Assembly (NCBI RefSeq): GCF_030687295.1
Contig: NZ_CP117425.1
Span: 3,972,001 to 4,036,000, forward strand
DNA from: Pseudomonas beijingensis
Lineage (GTDB): Bacteria; Pseudomonadota; Gammaproteobacteria; Pseudomonadales; Pseudomonadaceae
Reading direction: 5' to 3'
DNA: 64,000 nt
The translations under genes were made by a program, and so were the position numbers. This document shows, in pieces, positions 53,277 to 62,739 of this stretch. The notes beneath the pieces are model-generated. The model made no database searches. It saw only the letters and a program-made list of their open reading frames with translations, and was not told the origin of the DNA. The first letter of the stretch is position 1. Every line of letters starts with the position of its first letter.

Positions 53277-53474
53277 ATGTTCAATGACTTGAGTCGCCTG
53301 GGTAAATACCTCGGTCAGGCCGCCCGCCTGATGGTCGGCATGCCCGACTACGACAACTACGTCGAGCACATGCAAACCAAACACCCGGACAAGCCGATGA
53401 TGGACTACGAGGCGTTCTTTCGCGAACGCCAGGAGGCCCGTTACGGCGGCAAGGCTGGGCCCAAGTGTTGTTGA
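53277..53474 (+). CDS. YbdD/YjiX family small protein
   Basis: A 65-residue DUF466 protein with [39 protein letters not shown] and a C-terminal double Cys (PKCC). Always found after cstA/btsT genes. In E. coli the YbdD and YjiX partners are needed for transport by CstA and BtsT. Start ATG at 53277, preceded by AGAGGATTGCAACG. Confidence 0.92.
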   Translation: MFNDLSRLGKYLGQAARLMVGMPDYDNYVEHMQTKHPDKPMMDYEAFFRERQEARYGGKAGPKCC

Positions 53475-53496
53475 GTTGAGCTAAACCCAAACCCCA

Positions 53497-53797
53497 TGTG
53501 GGAGCGGGCTTGCTCGCGAAGGCGTCGGGTCAGTTAACAGATAATGTGGCTGACACACCGCTTTCGCGAGCAAGCCCGCTCCCACAGTTGTTTTGGGTTG
53601 GTTTCAGCATTTGCATACGCCACAGAACCCTTGTGGGAGCGAGCTTGCTCGCGATAGCGGAGTGTCAGTTAATGATAATGTCGACTGACCCGACGCCATC
53701 GCGAGCAAGCTCGCTCCCACAGTTGTTTTTGGGGTGGTCTCAAGAATTGCATACACCACAAATCCCTTGTGGCGAGGGAGCAAGCTCCCTCGCCACG
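53497..53797. repeat. Cluster of two REPINs and one further inverted repeat
   Basis: REPIN 1 spans 53497-53587, REPIN 2 spans 53632-53722, and a self-complementary GTGGCGAGGGAGCAAGCTCC-type copy lies at 53768-53797. They fill the whole spacer between the convergent yjiX and chemoreceptor genes. Confidence 0.9.
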
Positions 53798-53828
53798 GGG
53801 TAGTTGTCTGGCTTGATTGCGGTGTTGA

Positions 53829-55625
53829 TCACTCCGCCAACAACACCGCCGCATCGAAGCCCACCCGCAAATTGCCCCAATGACGGCCGTCAAAGAAGAA
53901 CGGGACGTCGATCTCGGTCATGATTTCCCCGGTATCGCGCAGGTAGGTCTGCAGCAGGAAGCGCTGGACGTTGCCCGCCGCGCGCAGGCCGATCGGGTCG
54001 TTGAAAATTCGCTTGTTGCGGCACACCGGCAAATCCACTGCCCGGTCGCCGGTCGGCGGCTTGGAGACCCAGCTGTTGTTCACCGGGCAATAGCCCTTGC
54101 TGTCGACAATGAACGAAACCTTGCCACCCGGCGTGCTGCGGGTGAGTTTGTCGCATTCTTCCTGGCAGACCTGGGCAAAGCGTTCGGTGTAGCTGGCCAT
54201 GTACTGCTTGGGATCGGTGCCGGGAATCAGTTGGTAATTCTGATCGAACAGGTTCAGGCCTTCGCGTTGCAGTGCTTCCAGGCGAACCTGTAGGGTGTCG
54301 CGGCACTCGCTGGCGCGGGTGATGGCGGCATCCAGCTTGCCGTGGCCGAGTACGAAGCGACCGAGCAGCGCCTGGACCTTTTCGGCCACGCCGGACAGGT
54401 CGCGGGTGGCCGTTGCCGAATGCTGCATGCGCTGGTCGATCAACTGGCTGTCGGCATGAATCTGGGTGACCCGATCATTGATCCCGGTGTTGCTGTCGGC
54501 GAATTGCTGGATATGGGTGGCGATGTCCGCCAGCTTGCCGTTGGTGGATTCGAAATCGCCGATCATGCTTTCAAAATGGCCAGAGGCGCGTTCCACCACT
54601 TTCTGGGTTTCCCGGGCGCTGTGGCTGATTTGCGTGGTCTGTTCGTGAGTGGAACTGACTTCATCGAGCATGGCGTCGATGTTGCGCGAGATATCATCGG
54701 TGGCCCGGCTGACGTTTTGTGCCAGGGTCCGCACTTCATCGGCCACCACCGCGAAGCCACGGCCGCTTTCGCCGGCCCGGGCGGCTTCGATGGCGGCATT
54801 GAGTGCCAGCAGGTTGGTCTGGGCAGAGATCTGCTGGATCAACCCGACAATCGACTTGATGCTCGAGGAACGCTGGTTCAGGGCGCTCACCAGGGTGGCA
54901 AATTCACCGAGGCTGCTGGAAATCTCACTGATGTTGCCGGTCACTTCCAGTAGCTCGGCGTAGGAATCGCGAGCCATGCTCAGGTTCTGGGCGGTGGTGC
55001 TGGAGATGCCCTGGGTCTGGCGCGAGACTTCTTCGATGCGGCCCACGGCGGTGTTGCTCTGGTCCATCACTTCCTTGGCGAAGCGGGCCTGGTGGGTGGC
55101 GCTGTCGCTGGAGTCGCTGATGTTTTTCAGCGAGCGGGCCGATTCGACGGCGATGTGCACGGTCAGCGCCTGGACGTTGCTGATGATCTCCCGCTGCTTG
55201 GCCAGGAATCGGTTGCAGGTGCCGGCCAGCGTGCGGATCTCGTCGTGAGTCACCAGCGGCAGGTCCTTGGACAGATCGCCTTCGCCGTTGGCGATCTCTT
55301 CCAGGGCCTTGGTCATGGCGGTGACGGGGCGCACGATGAGATGACGGAAATACCAGACCATGAAGCTGATCATGCCCAGCGTCAGGACCGCGCCGAAGAG
55401 CAGGGCATGGGTCAGGCTATCGAGCCGGTCTTCGATCTGCCCCAGCAATGCGCCGTCCAACTGCGCGTTGCGCAACAGCAGCAAAATCTCGGCGCGGGCG
55501 CTGAGGGCTACCCAATAGAGCAAGCCACTGACCAACACCAACAGGAAAAGGCTCGACAGCTTTTTGGTGAGGGTATCGAAAAACTGCATTTCGATAGACT
55601 CGTACAAGGCCTTTAACGTCTGCAT
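53829..55625 (-). CDS. Methyl-accepting chemotaxis protein with a C-terminal sensor-like domain
   Basis: A 598-residue chemoreceptor. Two membrane segments ([16 protein letters not shown] near residue 25 and [18 protein letters not shown] near 80) enclose only about 35 periplasmic residues, too short for a ligand domain. HAMP follows ([20 protein letters not shown]), then the signalling domain with [20 protein letters not shown]. After it comes a tail of some 160 residues with [39 protein letters not shown] and [20 protein letters not shown], reminiscent of a Cache/PAS-like domain, in the cytoplasm. I start it at ATG 55625 (after CAGGAGCAGCGGC) rather than at 55667. Confidence 0.85.
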   Translation of the reverse strand: MQTLKALYESIEMQFFDTLTKKLSSLFLLVLVSGLLYWVALSARAEILLLLRNAQLDGALLGQIEDRLDSLTHALLFGAVLTLGMISFMVWYFRHLIVRPVTAMTKALEEIANGEGDLSKDLPLVTHDEIRTLAGTCNRFLAKQREIISNVQALTVHIAVESARSLKNISDSSDSATHQARFAKEVMDQSNTAVGRIEEVSRQTQGISSTTAQNLSMARDSYAELLEVTGNISEISSSLGEFATLVSALNQRSSSIKSIVGLIQQISAQTNLLALNAAIEAARAGESGRGFAVVADEVRTLAQNVSRATDDISRNIDAMLDEVSSTHEQTTQISHSARETQKVVERASGHFESMIGDFESTNGKLADIATHIQQFADSNTGINDRVTQIHADSQLIDQRMQHSATATRDLSGVAEKVQALLGRFVLGHGKLDAAITRASECRDTLQVRLEALQREGLNLFDQNYQLIPGTDPKQYMASYTERFAQVCQEECDKLTRSTPGGKVSFIVDSKGYCPVNNSWVSKPPTGDRAVDLPVCRNKRIFNDPIGLRAAGNVQRFLLQTYLRDTGEIMTEIDVPFFFDGRHWGNLRVGFDAAVLLAE

Positions 55626-55873
55626 GCCGCTGCTCCTGGGCAAAAAAAATCTCTTAATGGAATACATTCGACCGCGAGCGCCAAAGCTTTAGGACGGTAG
55701 GGCGATTTGATATCACTCCGGCATCTAGATGCTGTTTAGCGCTCCCTGTGGCGATTAGGCAGGGATGTCAATGCTTAATGGCGCGAATTAGACGAAAGTC
55801 GTACTAGCGTCATGCCCAGTGACTGCTACGGTTTGAAGTGCAAAACAATAAAAACAAACGGGAGGGCACCTCC

Positions 55874-56140
55874 ATGTCCACTGAAAAGCAACAGGCTGCG
55901 CGCGCCTACTGGAAGGAAAACCTACGCTGGATGGTGATATTGCTGGCCATCTGGTTTCTGGTGTCCTTCGGCTTCGGTATTTTGTTGGTTGATGCACTCA
56001 ACACCGTCAGTTTCTTCGGTACCCCCTTGGGGTTCTGGTTTGCCCAGCAGGGTTCCATCTACGTCTTTGTGCTCGAGATCTTCTTCTATGTCTGGAAGAT
56101 GAATCAGCTCGATCGCAAATATGATGTTCACGAAGACTGA
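55874..56140 (+). CDS. DUF4212 small subunit of a sodium:solute symporter
   Basis: An 88-residue protein with two membrane segments (WMVILLAIWFLVSFGFGILL and IYVFVLEIFFYVWKM). It has the family signature YWKENLRW near the start and LDRKYDVHED at the end. Such proteins always precede the VC_2705-type sodium:solute symporter, as here with an 11-bp gap. Start at ATG 55874, with GGGAGGGCACCTCC before it. Confidence 0.9.
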   Translation: MSTEKQQAARAYWKENLRWMVILLAIWFLVSFGFGILLVDALNTVSFFGTPLGFWFAQQGSIYVFVLEIFFYVWKMNQLDRKYDVHED

Positions 56141-56151
56141 GGGCGGCGCAC

Positions 56152-57921
56152 ATGGACACAAAAACCCTGATCTATCTGGTCGTAGGCGCCTCCTTTGCGT
56201 TGTACATCGCGATTGCAATCTGGACGCGTGCCGGTTCCACCAGCGAATACTACGTCGCCAGCAAGGGCGTGCATCCGGTGCTCAACGGCATGGCCACCGG
56301 TGCGGACTGGATGTCGGCGGCATCGTTCATCTCCATGGCCGGGATCATTGCCTTTGCCGGTTACGATGGTTCGGTCTACTTGATGGGCTGGACCGGTGGC
56401 TACGTGCTGTTGGCAATGTGCCTGGCGCCGTACCTGCGAAAATTCGGCAAGTTCACCGTACCCGAGTTCGTCGGGGCGCGTTATTACTCGCAGACGGCGC
56501 GGGTGGTGGCGGTGATCTGCGTGATCTTCATCTCCTTTACCTATGTGGCAGGGCAGATGCGCGGCGTCGGGATCGTCTTTTCCCGTTACCTGGAAGTGGA
56601 TATCAACGTCGGTGTCATGATCGGCATGGCCATCGTGTTCTTTTATTCGGTATTGGGTGGCATGAAGGGCATCACCTACACCCAAGTGGCGCAGTATTGC
56701 GTGATGATCTTTGCCTACATGGTGCCGGCGATTTTCATCTCGATCATGATCACCGGCAACCCGATACCGCAGTTGGGCTTTATCAGCGAGGCCGCCGGCT
56801 CGGGGCAGAGCGTGATCGAGCGGCTCAACGGTTTGGGCGCTGAATTGGGCTTCACCGCCTATACCAATGGCACCAAGTCGACCATGGATGTGTTTTTCAT
56901 CACCATGGCGCTGATGGTCGGCACCGCGGGCCTGCCTCACGTGATCGTGCGGTTCTTTACCACCCCCACCGTTCGGGATGCACGCAAGTCGGCAGGCTAC
57001 GCATTGTTGTTCATCGCCATCCTCTACACCACCGCGCCGGCCGTGGCGGCGTTCGCGCGGACCAATCTGCTGACCTCCATCCCTAACGTCAGTTATGCCA
57101 CCGCGCCGGCCTGGTTCAAGGCCTGGGAAAACTCCGGGCTGATTGCGTGGGCGGACAAGAACAACGACGGCATCATCCAATACAGCCCGGGTGCGGCCCT
57201 GGTCGGAGCGCCGAGTTTTACCGGTGAGCGTGGGGCGCATGAGCAACGATTGCTCACGAACCAGCTCTCGCCGGTGCCCAATGAACTCTATGTCGACAAC
57301 GACATCATGGTGCTGGCCAACCCCGAGATCGCCGGCCTGCCGGGGTGGGTGATCGCGTTGATCGCGGCCGGTGGCCTGGCGGCGGCGCTTTCGACGGCGG
57401 CGGGGTTATTGCTGGTGATCTCCACCTCGATTTCCCATGACCTGCTCAAAAGCAACATCATGCCCAGGATCAACGAAAAGCAGGAGTTGCTCGCAGCACG
57501 CATTGCCGCCGGTGTGGCGGTGCTGATTGCCGGATTGTTTGGCATCTATCCACCCGCATTCGTCGCCCAGGTGGTTGCGTTCGCCTTCGGGTTGGCGGCG
57601 TCTTCGTTCTTCCCGGTCATTGTCATGGGGATCTTCTCCAAACGCATGAACCGCGAAGGCGCGATCGCCGGGATGATCGTCGGGCTGACCTTCACGTTCA
57701 CTTACATCGTCTACTTCAAGTTCATCAACCCGACGATGAACACGGCTGAACATTGGTGGCTGGGGGTTTCCCCTGAAGGTATCGGTACGTTGGGCATGCT
57801 CTTCAACTTCCTGGCGGCTGTGGTGGTGTCACGTTTTACCGCACCGCCACCGGAGCACATCCAGCACCTGGTCGAAGACATCCGCGTACCGAGAGGAGCC
57901 GGTGCCGCCATCGACCACTGA
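56152..57921 (+). CDS. Sodium:solute symporter, VC_2705 subfamily (acetate/short carboxylate type)
   Basis: A 589-residue SSS carrier with 13 or more membrane segments. Typical features are ASKGVHPVLNGMATGADWMSAAS near residue 40, AGLPHVIVRFFTTPTVRDARKS in the middle and AAALSTAAGLLLVISTSISHDLL, with the Na+ site Ser-Thr pair. The subfamily is related to ActP and is associated with acetate or other monocarboxylate uptake. It needs the upstream DUF4212 subunit. A terminator follows at 57956. Confidence 0.9.
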   Translation: MDTKTLIYLVVGASFALYIAIAIWTRAGSTSEYYVASKGVHPVLNGMATGADWMSAASFISMAGIIAFAGYDGSVYLMGWTGGYVLLAMCLAPYLRKFGKFTVPEFVGARYYSQTARVVAVICVIFISFTYVAGQMRGVGIVFSRYLEVDINVGVMIGMAIVFFYSVLGGMKGITYTQVAQYCVMIFAYMVPAIFISIMITGNPIPQLGFISEAAGSGQSVIERLNGLGAELGFTAYTNGTKSTMDVFFITMALMVGTAGLPHVIVRFFTTPTVRDARKSAGYALLFIAILYTTAPAVAAFARTNLLTSIPNVSYATAPAWFKAWENSGLIAWADKNNDGIIQYSPGAALVGAPSFTGERGAHEQRLLTNQLSPVPNELYVDNDIMVLANPEIAGLPGWVIALIAAGGLAAALSTAAGLLLVISTSISHDLLKSNIMPRINEKQELLAARIAAGVAVLIAGLFGIYPPAFVAQVVAFAFGLAASSFFPVIVMGIFSKRMNREGAIAGMIVGLTFTFTYIVYFKFINPTMNTAEHWWLGVSPEGIGTLGMLFNFLAAVVVSRFTAPPPEHIQHLVEDIRVPRGAGAAIDH

Positions 57922-57955
57922 CCGCACCCGCCCGAGACTGGGAGGGAAGCATCAA

Positions 57956-57988
57956 GGGTGCCGGACTTATCATCCGGCGCCCTTTTTT
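57956..57988 (+). terminator. Rho-independent terminator after the symporter
   Basis: GGGTGCCGGA and TCCGGCGCCC pair (one G-T) around a CTTATCA loop, followed by TTTTTT. Confidence 0.88.
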
Positions 57989-58029
57989 GTGCGCAGAGTC
58001 AAGCAGGGAGATGTTAGAAAGATTTACTG

Positions 58030-58048
58030 GGAATCATTCTCAAAGTAT
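58030..58048. promoter_or_regulatory. Possible Fur box before the TonB receptor
   Basis: GGAATCATTCTCAAAGTAT resembles the Fur consensus (GAATCATTCTCA core), 29 bp before the receptor start. Match is partial. Confidence 0.5.
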
Positions 58049-58076
58049 ATTCGCTCTCATTACTATCCCTCTGTGA

Positions 58077-60212
58077 GTGCGCGTCTTGAATCGTTCCACC
58101 CCTCTCACCTACCGCAATGCCCTCGTCAAATGTGTTTTACCTGCGCTGTCCTGCTGTTTCATGGCAAGCCCCTTGAGGGCACAAGACACTCTGGAGCTGC
58201 CCACCACCAACGTGCAGGGCAGTCGTGTCACTCAGGACGAGGGCTATACGACGTCGCAAGCCAGCACGGCGAGCAAGAGCGATGTACCGATCAAGGAAGA
58301 GGCGCAATCGATCAACGTGGTGACCCAGCAGACCCTGGCCGACTACCAGGTGCGCTCGCTGAACGACGCGATGAAGTTCGTCAGCGGCGTCAGCCAGGGC
58401 AACACCTTGGGCGGCTCGCGGGACTCGCTGGTCAAGCGCGGGTTCGGTACCAACGACGACGGCTCGATCCTGCGCGACGGCGTGCGTTCGAACCTGGGGC
58501 ACAACTTCAGCGCTACCACCGAACGGGTCGAAGTGCTCAAGGGCCCGGCCTCGATGCTGTACGGCGCGCTGGAGCCCGGCGGCCTGATCAACGTCATCAG
58601 CAAGAAACCGGAATATGTTCAAAGCACCACGTTGAGCGGCTCGGCCTACAGCGAAGGTGGCGGCACCATGGCCTTGGACACCACCGGGCCGCTGGGCGAC
58701 ACCGGCCTGGCCTATCGACTGATTGCCGAGCGTAAGCATGAGGATTACTGGCGCAACTACGGCGTCAATGAGAGCACCCTGGTGGCGCCGTCCCTGGCGT
58801 GGACGGGGGAACGGGCTTCGTTGAACCTGAGTTATGAATACAACGAATATTCAAATCCGTTTGATCGGGGAACGATATTCACCGATGGGCATCCGGCCGA
58901 TATCGACTACGACAAGCGTCTTGATGAGCCTTGGGCCAAGAGCGTCGGTATTCGCGAAACGGCGACGGCGCGGTTTGAGTATGAGTTGAGCGAGGCGTGG
59001 AAGACCCGCGTGACTTATGGGTGGAACAATGATCGGTACAGTCTTTCGATCGCGCAGCCGAGCCTGTCGAAAACCGGTGTTTTTCAGCGAGCCGCCAACG
59101 GCGCGCACTACGACGACGAAACCCGTTATGCCAGTTGGGATTTCATGGGCAAGCAAGAGTTGCTGGGCCAGCGTCATGACTTGTTGATCGGCGTCGATAA
59201 TCAGGTTTCCGATCAGTTTCGTGGCAAGACTTACCGTGGAAAGGCTCAAGCTGGTTTCGATATCACGTCGCCGGTTTATGGCGGTTTGGCTGAGCCCAGT
59301 GTGATCAGTACAACTCAAAGTGATCTACGCAATCAGTTGAACTCCAGTTCTGTCTATTTGAAGGACAACTGGCATCTCGATGATCGCTGGATATTGGTAT
59401 TGGGCGGTCGTTATCAGCACTACGATCAATACAGCGACCAAGGGCTTGGTAAGGACTACGAAGTCAATCGCGATGACAACGGCGACGCCTTCGTACCGTT
59501 CCTCGGCTTGGTCTACAAAGCCACCGATACCCTGTCGCTGTACGGCAACTACAGCCGGTCGTTCAAGCCCAATGACACCGTGGATGACGCCGGCAATACC
59601 TTCGATCCGGAAGAGGGTCGCAGCTATGAAATCGGCGCCAAGTACGATCCGCTACCAGGCCTGAACATCAACCTCGCGTTGTTCGACATCGTCAAGAAAA
59701 ACGTCGTGACGTCCTCCACGGTCAATGGCGTGACGCTGTCGGAAGCCGCCGGCAAAGTCGGCTCCCAAGGCCTGGAACTCGACATCACCGGTCGCCTCGC
59801 CGACCGCTGGGACCTGATCGGCACATACGCCTATACCCACACGGAAATCCTCGACGATCCGGACGACGAAGGCCATCGTCTGGCCGACGCCCCCAAACAC
59901 ACCGCCAGCCTGTACCTGTCCCACCACCTGAACGTGCCTGCCGAATTCGGTACCTGGCACGCCGGTGCCGGTGCGCGTTATGTCGGCGAACGCGCCGCCA
60001 ACAACGCCAACGATTTCTGGCTGAGCAGCTACACCGTCGCCGACGCCTTCCTGCGTTGGGAGTCGCCGGTGTTCGGGCACAAGACGTCGTTGCAGCTGAA
60101 TGTCGACAACCTGTTCGACAAGCAGTACTACCCGTCTTCCACTGGCAGCGAGGTGCAAGTCAATGTCGGTGAACCACGTACCGCTCGCCTGAGTGCCAGC
60201 GTAACGTTCTGA
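58077..60212 (+). CDS. TonB-dependent siderophore receptor
   Basis: A 711-residue outer membrane receptor. After the signal peptide (PALSCCFMASPLRAQ) come a TonB box region (DTLELPTTNVQGS), the plug domain (ADYQVRSLNDAMKFVSGVSQGN, VEVLKGPASMLYGALEPGGLINVISKKP) and a 22-strand barrel ending in ASVTF. It lacks the extra N-terminal signalling domain of FpvA/PupB types, so no sigma/anti-sigma partner is expected. Start is the GTG at 58077; no ATG is close enough. The ligand class is suggested as hydroxamate- or catecholate-type siderophore, not determined. A possible Fur box precedes it and a strong terminator follows. Confidence 0.9.
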   Translation: MRVLNRSTPLTYRNALVKCVLPALSCCFMASPLRAQDTLELPTTNVQGSRVTQDEGYTTSQASTASKSDVPIKEEAQSINVVTQQTLADYQVRSLNDAMKFVSGVSQGNTLGGSRDSLVKRGFGTNDDGSILRDGVRSNLGHNFSATTERVEVLKGPASMLYGALEPGGLINVISKKPEYVQSTTLSGSAYSEGGGTMALDTTGPLGDTGLAYRLIAERKHEDYWRNYGVNESTLVAPSLAWTGERASLNLSYEYNEYSNPFDRGTIFTDGHPADIDYDKRLDEPWAKSVGIRETATARFEYELSEAWKTRVTYGWNNDRYSLSIAQPSLSKTGVFQRAANGAHYDDETRYASWDFMGKQELLGQRHDLLIGVDNQVSDQFRGKTYRGKAQAGFDITSPVYGGLAEPSVISTTQSDLRNQLNSSSVYLKDNWHLDDRWILVLGGRYQHYDQYSDQGLGKDYEVNRDDNGDAFVPFLGLVYKATDTLSLYGNYSRSFKPNDTVDDAGNTFDPEEGRSYEIGAKYDPLPGLNINLALFDIVKKNVVTSSTVNGVTLSEAAGKVGSQGLELDITGRLADRWDLIGTYAYTHTEILDDPDDEGHRLADAPKHTASLYLSHHLNVPAEFGTWHAGAGARYVGERAANNANDFWLSSYTVADAFLRWESPVFGHKTSLQLNVDNLFDKQYYPSSTGSEVQVNVGEPRTARLSASVTF

Positions 60213-60226
60213 TCCATTCAGAAAAC

Positions 60227-60260
60227 AAAATGCCCGGACTTTGAAGTCCGGGCATTTTTT
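60227..60260 (+). terminator. Strong Rho-independent terminator
   Basis: AAAATGCCCGGACTT pairs perfectly with AAGTCCGGGCATTTT and ends in a T run, 14 bp after the TonB receptor stop. It can act in both directions. Confidence 0.93.
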
Positions 60261-60283
60261 GTGGGATCACCTTCACATTTCGG

Positions 60284-60386
60284 TCGCCATCGCGAGCAAG
60301 CTCGCTCCCACATTGGCTGCGGGTGCTCATCCAGTTTGTGTTCGCCATGAATCCCCTGTGGGAGCGAGCTTGCTCGCGATGGCGGT
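60284..60386. repeat. REPIN, arms in reversed order
   Basis: CGCCATCGCGAGCAAGCTCG at 60284 comes first and CTGTGGGAGCGAGCTTGCTC at 60356 second, the opposite order to most pairs in the window. Confidence 0.85.
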
Positions 60387-60440
60387 TCAATTGACTGACC
60401 AGAACAGGCGCTCCCGCTATCAGACTTCAAGAGCTGCGGA

Positions 60441-60792
60441 TCACCGAAACGCCGGCACTACCTGCTGGATGAACAGCTCCAGGGATTTTTTCTTCTCGGC
60501 ATGGGGCAGGCTGTTGTCACACCAGAAGCTGAATTCATCCATCCTCAGTTCCTGGTAATACTTGATCCGCTCGACGACCTGCTGCGGGGTGCCGATCATG
60601 GTGTTCTTGCGGATGTTTTCCAGCTGGAATTCCGGGCGCTCGGCGAACTTTTCTTCCGGGCTTGGCGCCAGGAAGCCGTTGACCGGCACTTGCTTGTTGC
60701 CGAACCAGGCATCGAAGGTGCGATAGAACTTCGAGATCGCCTGGGCGCCGACCTTCCAGCCTTCGAGGTCATCCACTCCATAGACGTGTGAT
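60441..60792 (-). pseudogene. C-terminal remnant of a luciferase-like (LLM) flavin-dependent oxidoreductase
   Basis: About 115 residues remain: VYGVDDLEGWKVGAQAISKF, NTMIGTPQQVVERIKYYQEL, MDEFSFWCDNSLPHAEKKKS and the end VVPAFR. The sequence matches the last third of bacterial LLM monooxygenases. At 60792 it stops abruptly at a REP-type repeat (60794-60834), and nothing of the N-terminal two thirds follows upstream. The gene was therefore truncated by a deletion or rearrangement at the repeat, and the piece has no start codon of its own except one within the repeat. Confidence 0.8.
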
Positions 60793-60793
60793 A

Positions 60794-60834
60794 GGGCTGC
60801 TTCGCAGCCCAGCGGGAGCAAGCTCCCTCGCCAC
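60794..60834. repeat. REP-type repeat at the truncation point of the LLM gene
   Basis: GGGCTGCTTCGCAGCCCAGC followed by GGGAGCAAGCTCCCTCGCCA, the same variant as at 20465 and 30443. It forms the edge of the pseudogene. Confidence 0.85.
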
Positions 60835-60844
60835 GAATATTCAT

Positions 60845-61326
60845 CACCCCGAAGTCCGGTGTGTCAGCTATCGTTGGGTTAATCCCGGCGTTTGAGCGGT
60901 GGGTATAAATTTCCCCTTTTCAGGGCATTCGACGCCGGCATCCCGCCTGCGTGCACCGATTCGACCCGTTTGTGGCATTGACGCCGGGAACTGAAATAAA
61001 CGTTTCAGCCTTCAAACAGTTTTTCGTCGCAAAATCGAAAATAAATTTCGCTTTTCTGTCGTTCTGCGATGGTTTTTCCAGCATTGGTGCGATGCACCGC
61101 ACTTAGGCACAGCCCTTGCTAAGACTCCAGAACCACAGAGCCAGCCAGAGGTATTCGATACGTAGATAAACAGGGGGGCGCACGTCATCCGGACGCAAAG
61201 GCCTGATCAGAGACCCATGCCGAAGAGGTATTCAAGAGAACCAGGGCTCATAAAAAGGCAAGGCCGCACTGAGTGGAATGACGACGTAATAAGAAATGCC
61301 GTGTACGACACGGCTGGGAGTTGGCT
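60845..61326. other. Spacer of about 480 bp before the ATP-grasp operon
   Basis: No gene is seen. Composition is somewhat AT-richer than average (ATAAATTTCCCC, AAATAAATTTCG). A sigma-54-like promoter (61106-61120) and an inverted GGTGC-GA-TGCACC element just upstream (61086-61098) are the notable sites. Confidence 0.55.
61106..61120 (+). promoter_or_regulatory. Possible sigma-54 promoter for the ATP-grasp operon
   Basis: GGCAC-AGCCC-TTGCT has the -24 GG and -12 GC at the required spacing; only the T before GG is missing. It lies 206 bp before the ATP-grasp start, so a long leader would follow. Confidence 0.45.
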
Positions 61327-62736
61327 ATGCCCCACGCTTTTTTTAATGAAATGTATGACGCCCAGGGTGACTGCCGCCCGCATTACCAAGCCTTCTCGCG
61401 CTGGCTGGCGGACACACCGCTTGAACTGCTCGAACAACGACGCCGCGAAGCCGACCTGCTGTTCCATCGCGCCGGTATCACCTTCACCCTCTATGGGGAC
61501 GAGCAGGGCACTGAACGGTTGATTCCGTTCGACATCATCCCGCGCAGCATCAAGGCCAGTGAATGGCAAATGGTCGAACGTGGCTGCATCCAGCGGGTCC
61601 AGGCCCTGAACATGTTCCTGGCCGACATCTACCATGGGCAGCACATCCTCAAGGAAGGGATCATTCCTGCCGAACAGGTGCTCGCCAACGAGGGTTACCA
61701 GATTGCGATGCAGGGCCTGAACCTGCACCGGGGCATCTACGCCCATATCGCCGGTGTCGACCTGGTGCGCGACGGTGACGGCAGCTACTACGTGCTGGAA
61801 GACAACCTGCGCACCCCCAGCGGTGTGAGCTACATGCTCGAAGACCGCAAGATGATGATGCGCCTGTTCCCCGAGCTCTTCGCCGCCCAGCGCGTGGCCC
61901 CCATCGATCACTACCCGAACCTGTTGCTCGATACCCTCAAAAGCTCCAGTCCCCTGGAAAACCCCACCGCCGTGGTGCTGACCCCGGGACGCTTCAACAG
62001 TGCCTATTTCGAACACGCGTTCCTGGCCCGTGAAATGGGCGTGGAGCTGGTGGAGGGGGCCGATCTGTTCGTGCGCGATGACCACGTGTACATGCGCACC
62101 ACCGCCGGCCCCCGGCAGGTGGACGTGATTTATCGTCGCCTTGACGATGCCTACCTCGACCCGCTGTCGTTCAACCCCGATTCGATGCTGGGCGTGCCCG
62201 GGCTGATCGCTGTTTATCGTGCAGGCAACGTGGTGCTGGCGAACGCGGTCGGCACGGGCGTGGCCGATGACAAGTCGATCTACCCCTACGTCGACGAGAT
62301 GATCCGCTTCTACCTCACCGAAGAGCCGATCCTGAAGAACGTGCCCACCTGGCAGTGCCGCAAACCCCAGGACTTGTCCCATGTGCTGGCCAACCTGCCC
62401 GATCTGGTGGTCAAGGAAACCCAAGGCTCCGGCGGCTACGGCATGTTGGTCGGCCCTGCGGCCACTGCGGCGGAAATCGAAGACTTCCGTACACGCCTCA
62501 AGGCCCGTCCCGAAGCCTACATCGCCCAGCCAACCTTGAGCCTGTCCACGTGCCCGACGTTTGTCGAGAGCGGCATCGCACCGCGCCACATCGACCTGCG
62601 TCCGTTCGTGCTGTCAGGCAAGGAAACCCGCCTGGTGCCCGGCGGGCTGACCCGCGTGGCGCTGCGCGAAGGATCGCTGGTGGTGAATTCGTCCCAGGGC
62701 GGCGGCACTAAAGACACTTGGGTAGTGGAGGACTAA
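61327..62736 (+). CDS. Circularly permuted ATP-grasp family protein (type 2)
   Basis: A 469-residue protein of the circularly permuted ATP-grasp family, usually found with an alpha-E protein and a transglutaminase-like protein, as here. Typical stretches are ALNMFLADIYHGQHILKEG, YYVLEDNLRTPSGVSYMLED and the ATP-binding part LPDLVVKETQGSGGYGMLVG near residue 360. The family is thought to form peptide-like bonds, but no product is known. Start at ATG 61327 (after GGGAGTTGGCT). The next gene begins 3 bp after its stop. Confidence 0.9.
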   Translation: MPHAFFNEMYDAQGDCRPHYQAFSRWLADTPLELLEQRRREADLLFHRAGITFTLYGDEQGTERLIPFDIIPRSIKASEWQMVERGCIQRVQALNMFLADIYHGQHILKEGIIPAEQVLANEGYQIAMQGLNLHRGIYAHIAGVDLVRDGDGSYYVLEDNLRTPSGVSYMLEDRKMMMRLFPELFAAQRVAPIDHYPNLLLDTLKSSSPLENPTAVVLTPGRFNSAYFEHAFLAREMGVELVEGADLFVRDDHVYMRTTAGPRQVDVIYRRLDDAYLDPLSFNPDSMLGVPGLIAVYRAGNVVLANAVGTGVADDKSIYPYVDEMIRFYLTEEPILKNVPTWQCRKPQDLSHVLANLPDLVVKETQGSGGYGMLVGPAATAAEIEDFRTRLKARPEAYIAQPTLSLSTCPTFVESGIAPRHIDLRPFVLSGKETRLVPGGLTRVALREGSLVVNSSQGGGTKDTWVVED

Positions 62737-62739
62737 GAC

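Noticed and set aside
51249..53384. Minus-strand frame of about 700 codons over cstA
   Set aside because: Antisense shadow rich in His, Arg, Gln and Asp; CstA itself is unmistakable.
53497..53797. CRISPR array
   Set aside because: Repeats are inverted REP elements with degenerate arms and no regular spacers; no cas genes.
61086..61098. NtrC binding site
   Set aside because: The arms read GGTGC then TGCACC, the reverse order of the NtrC consensus, and the spacer is too short.
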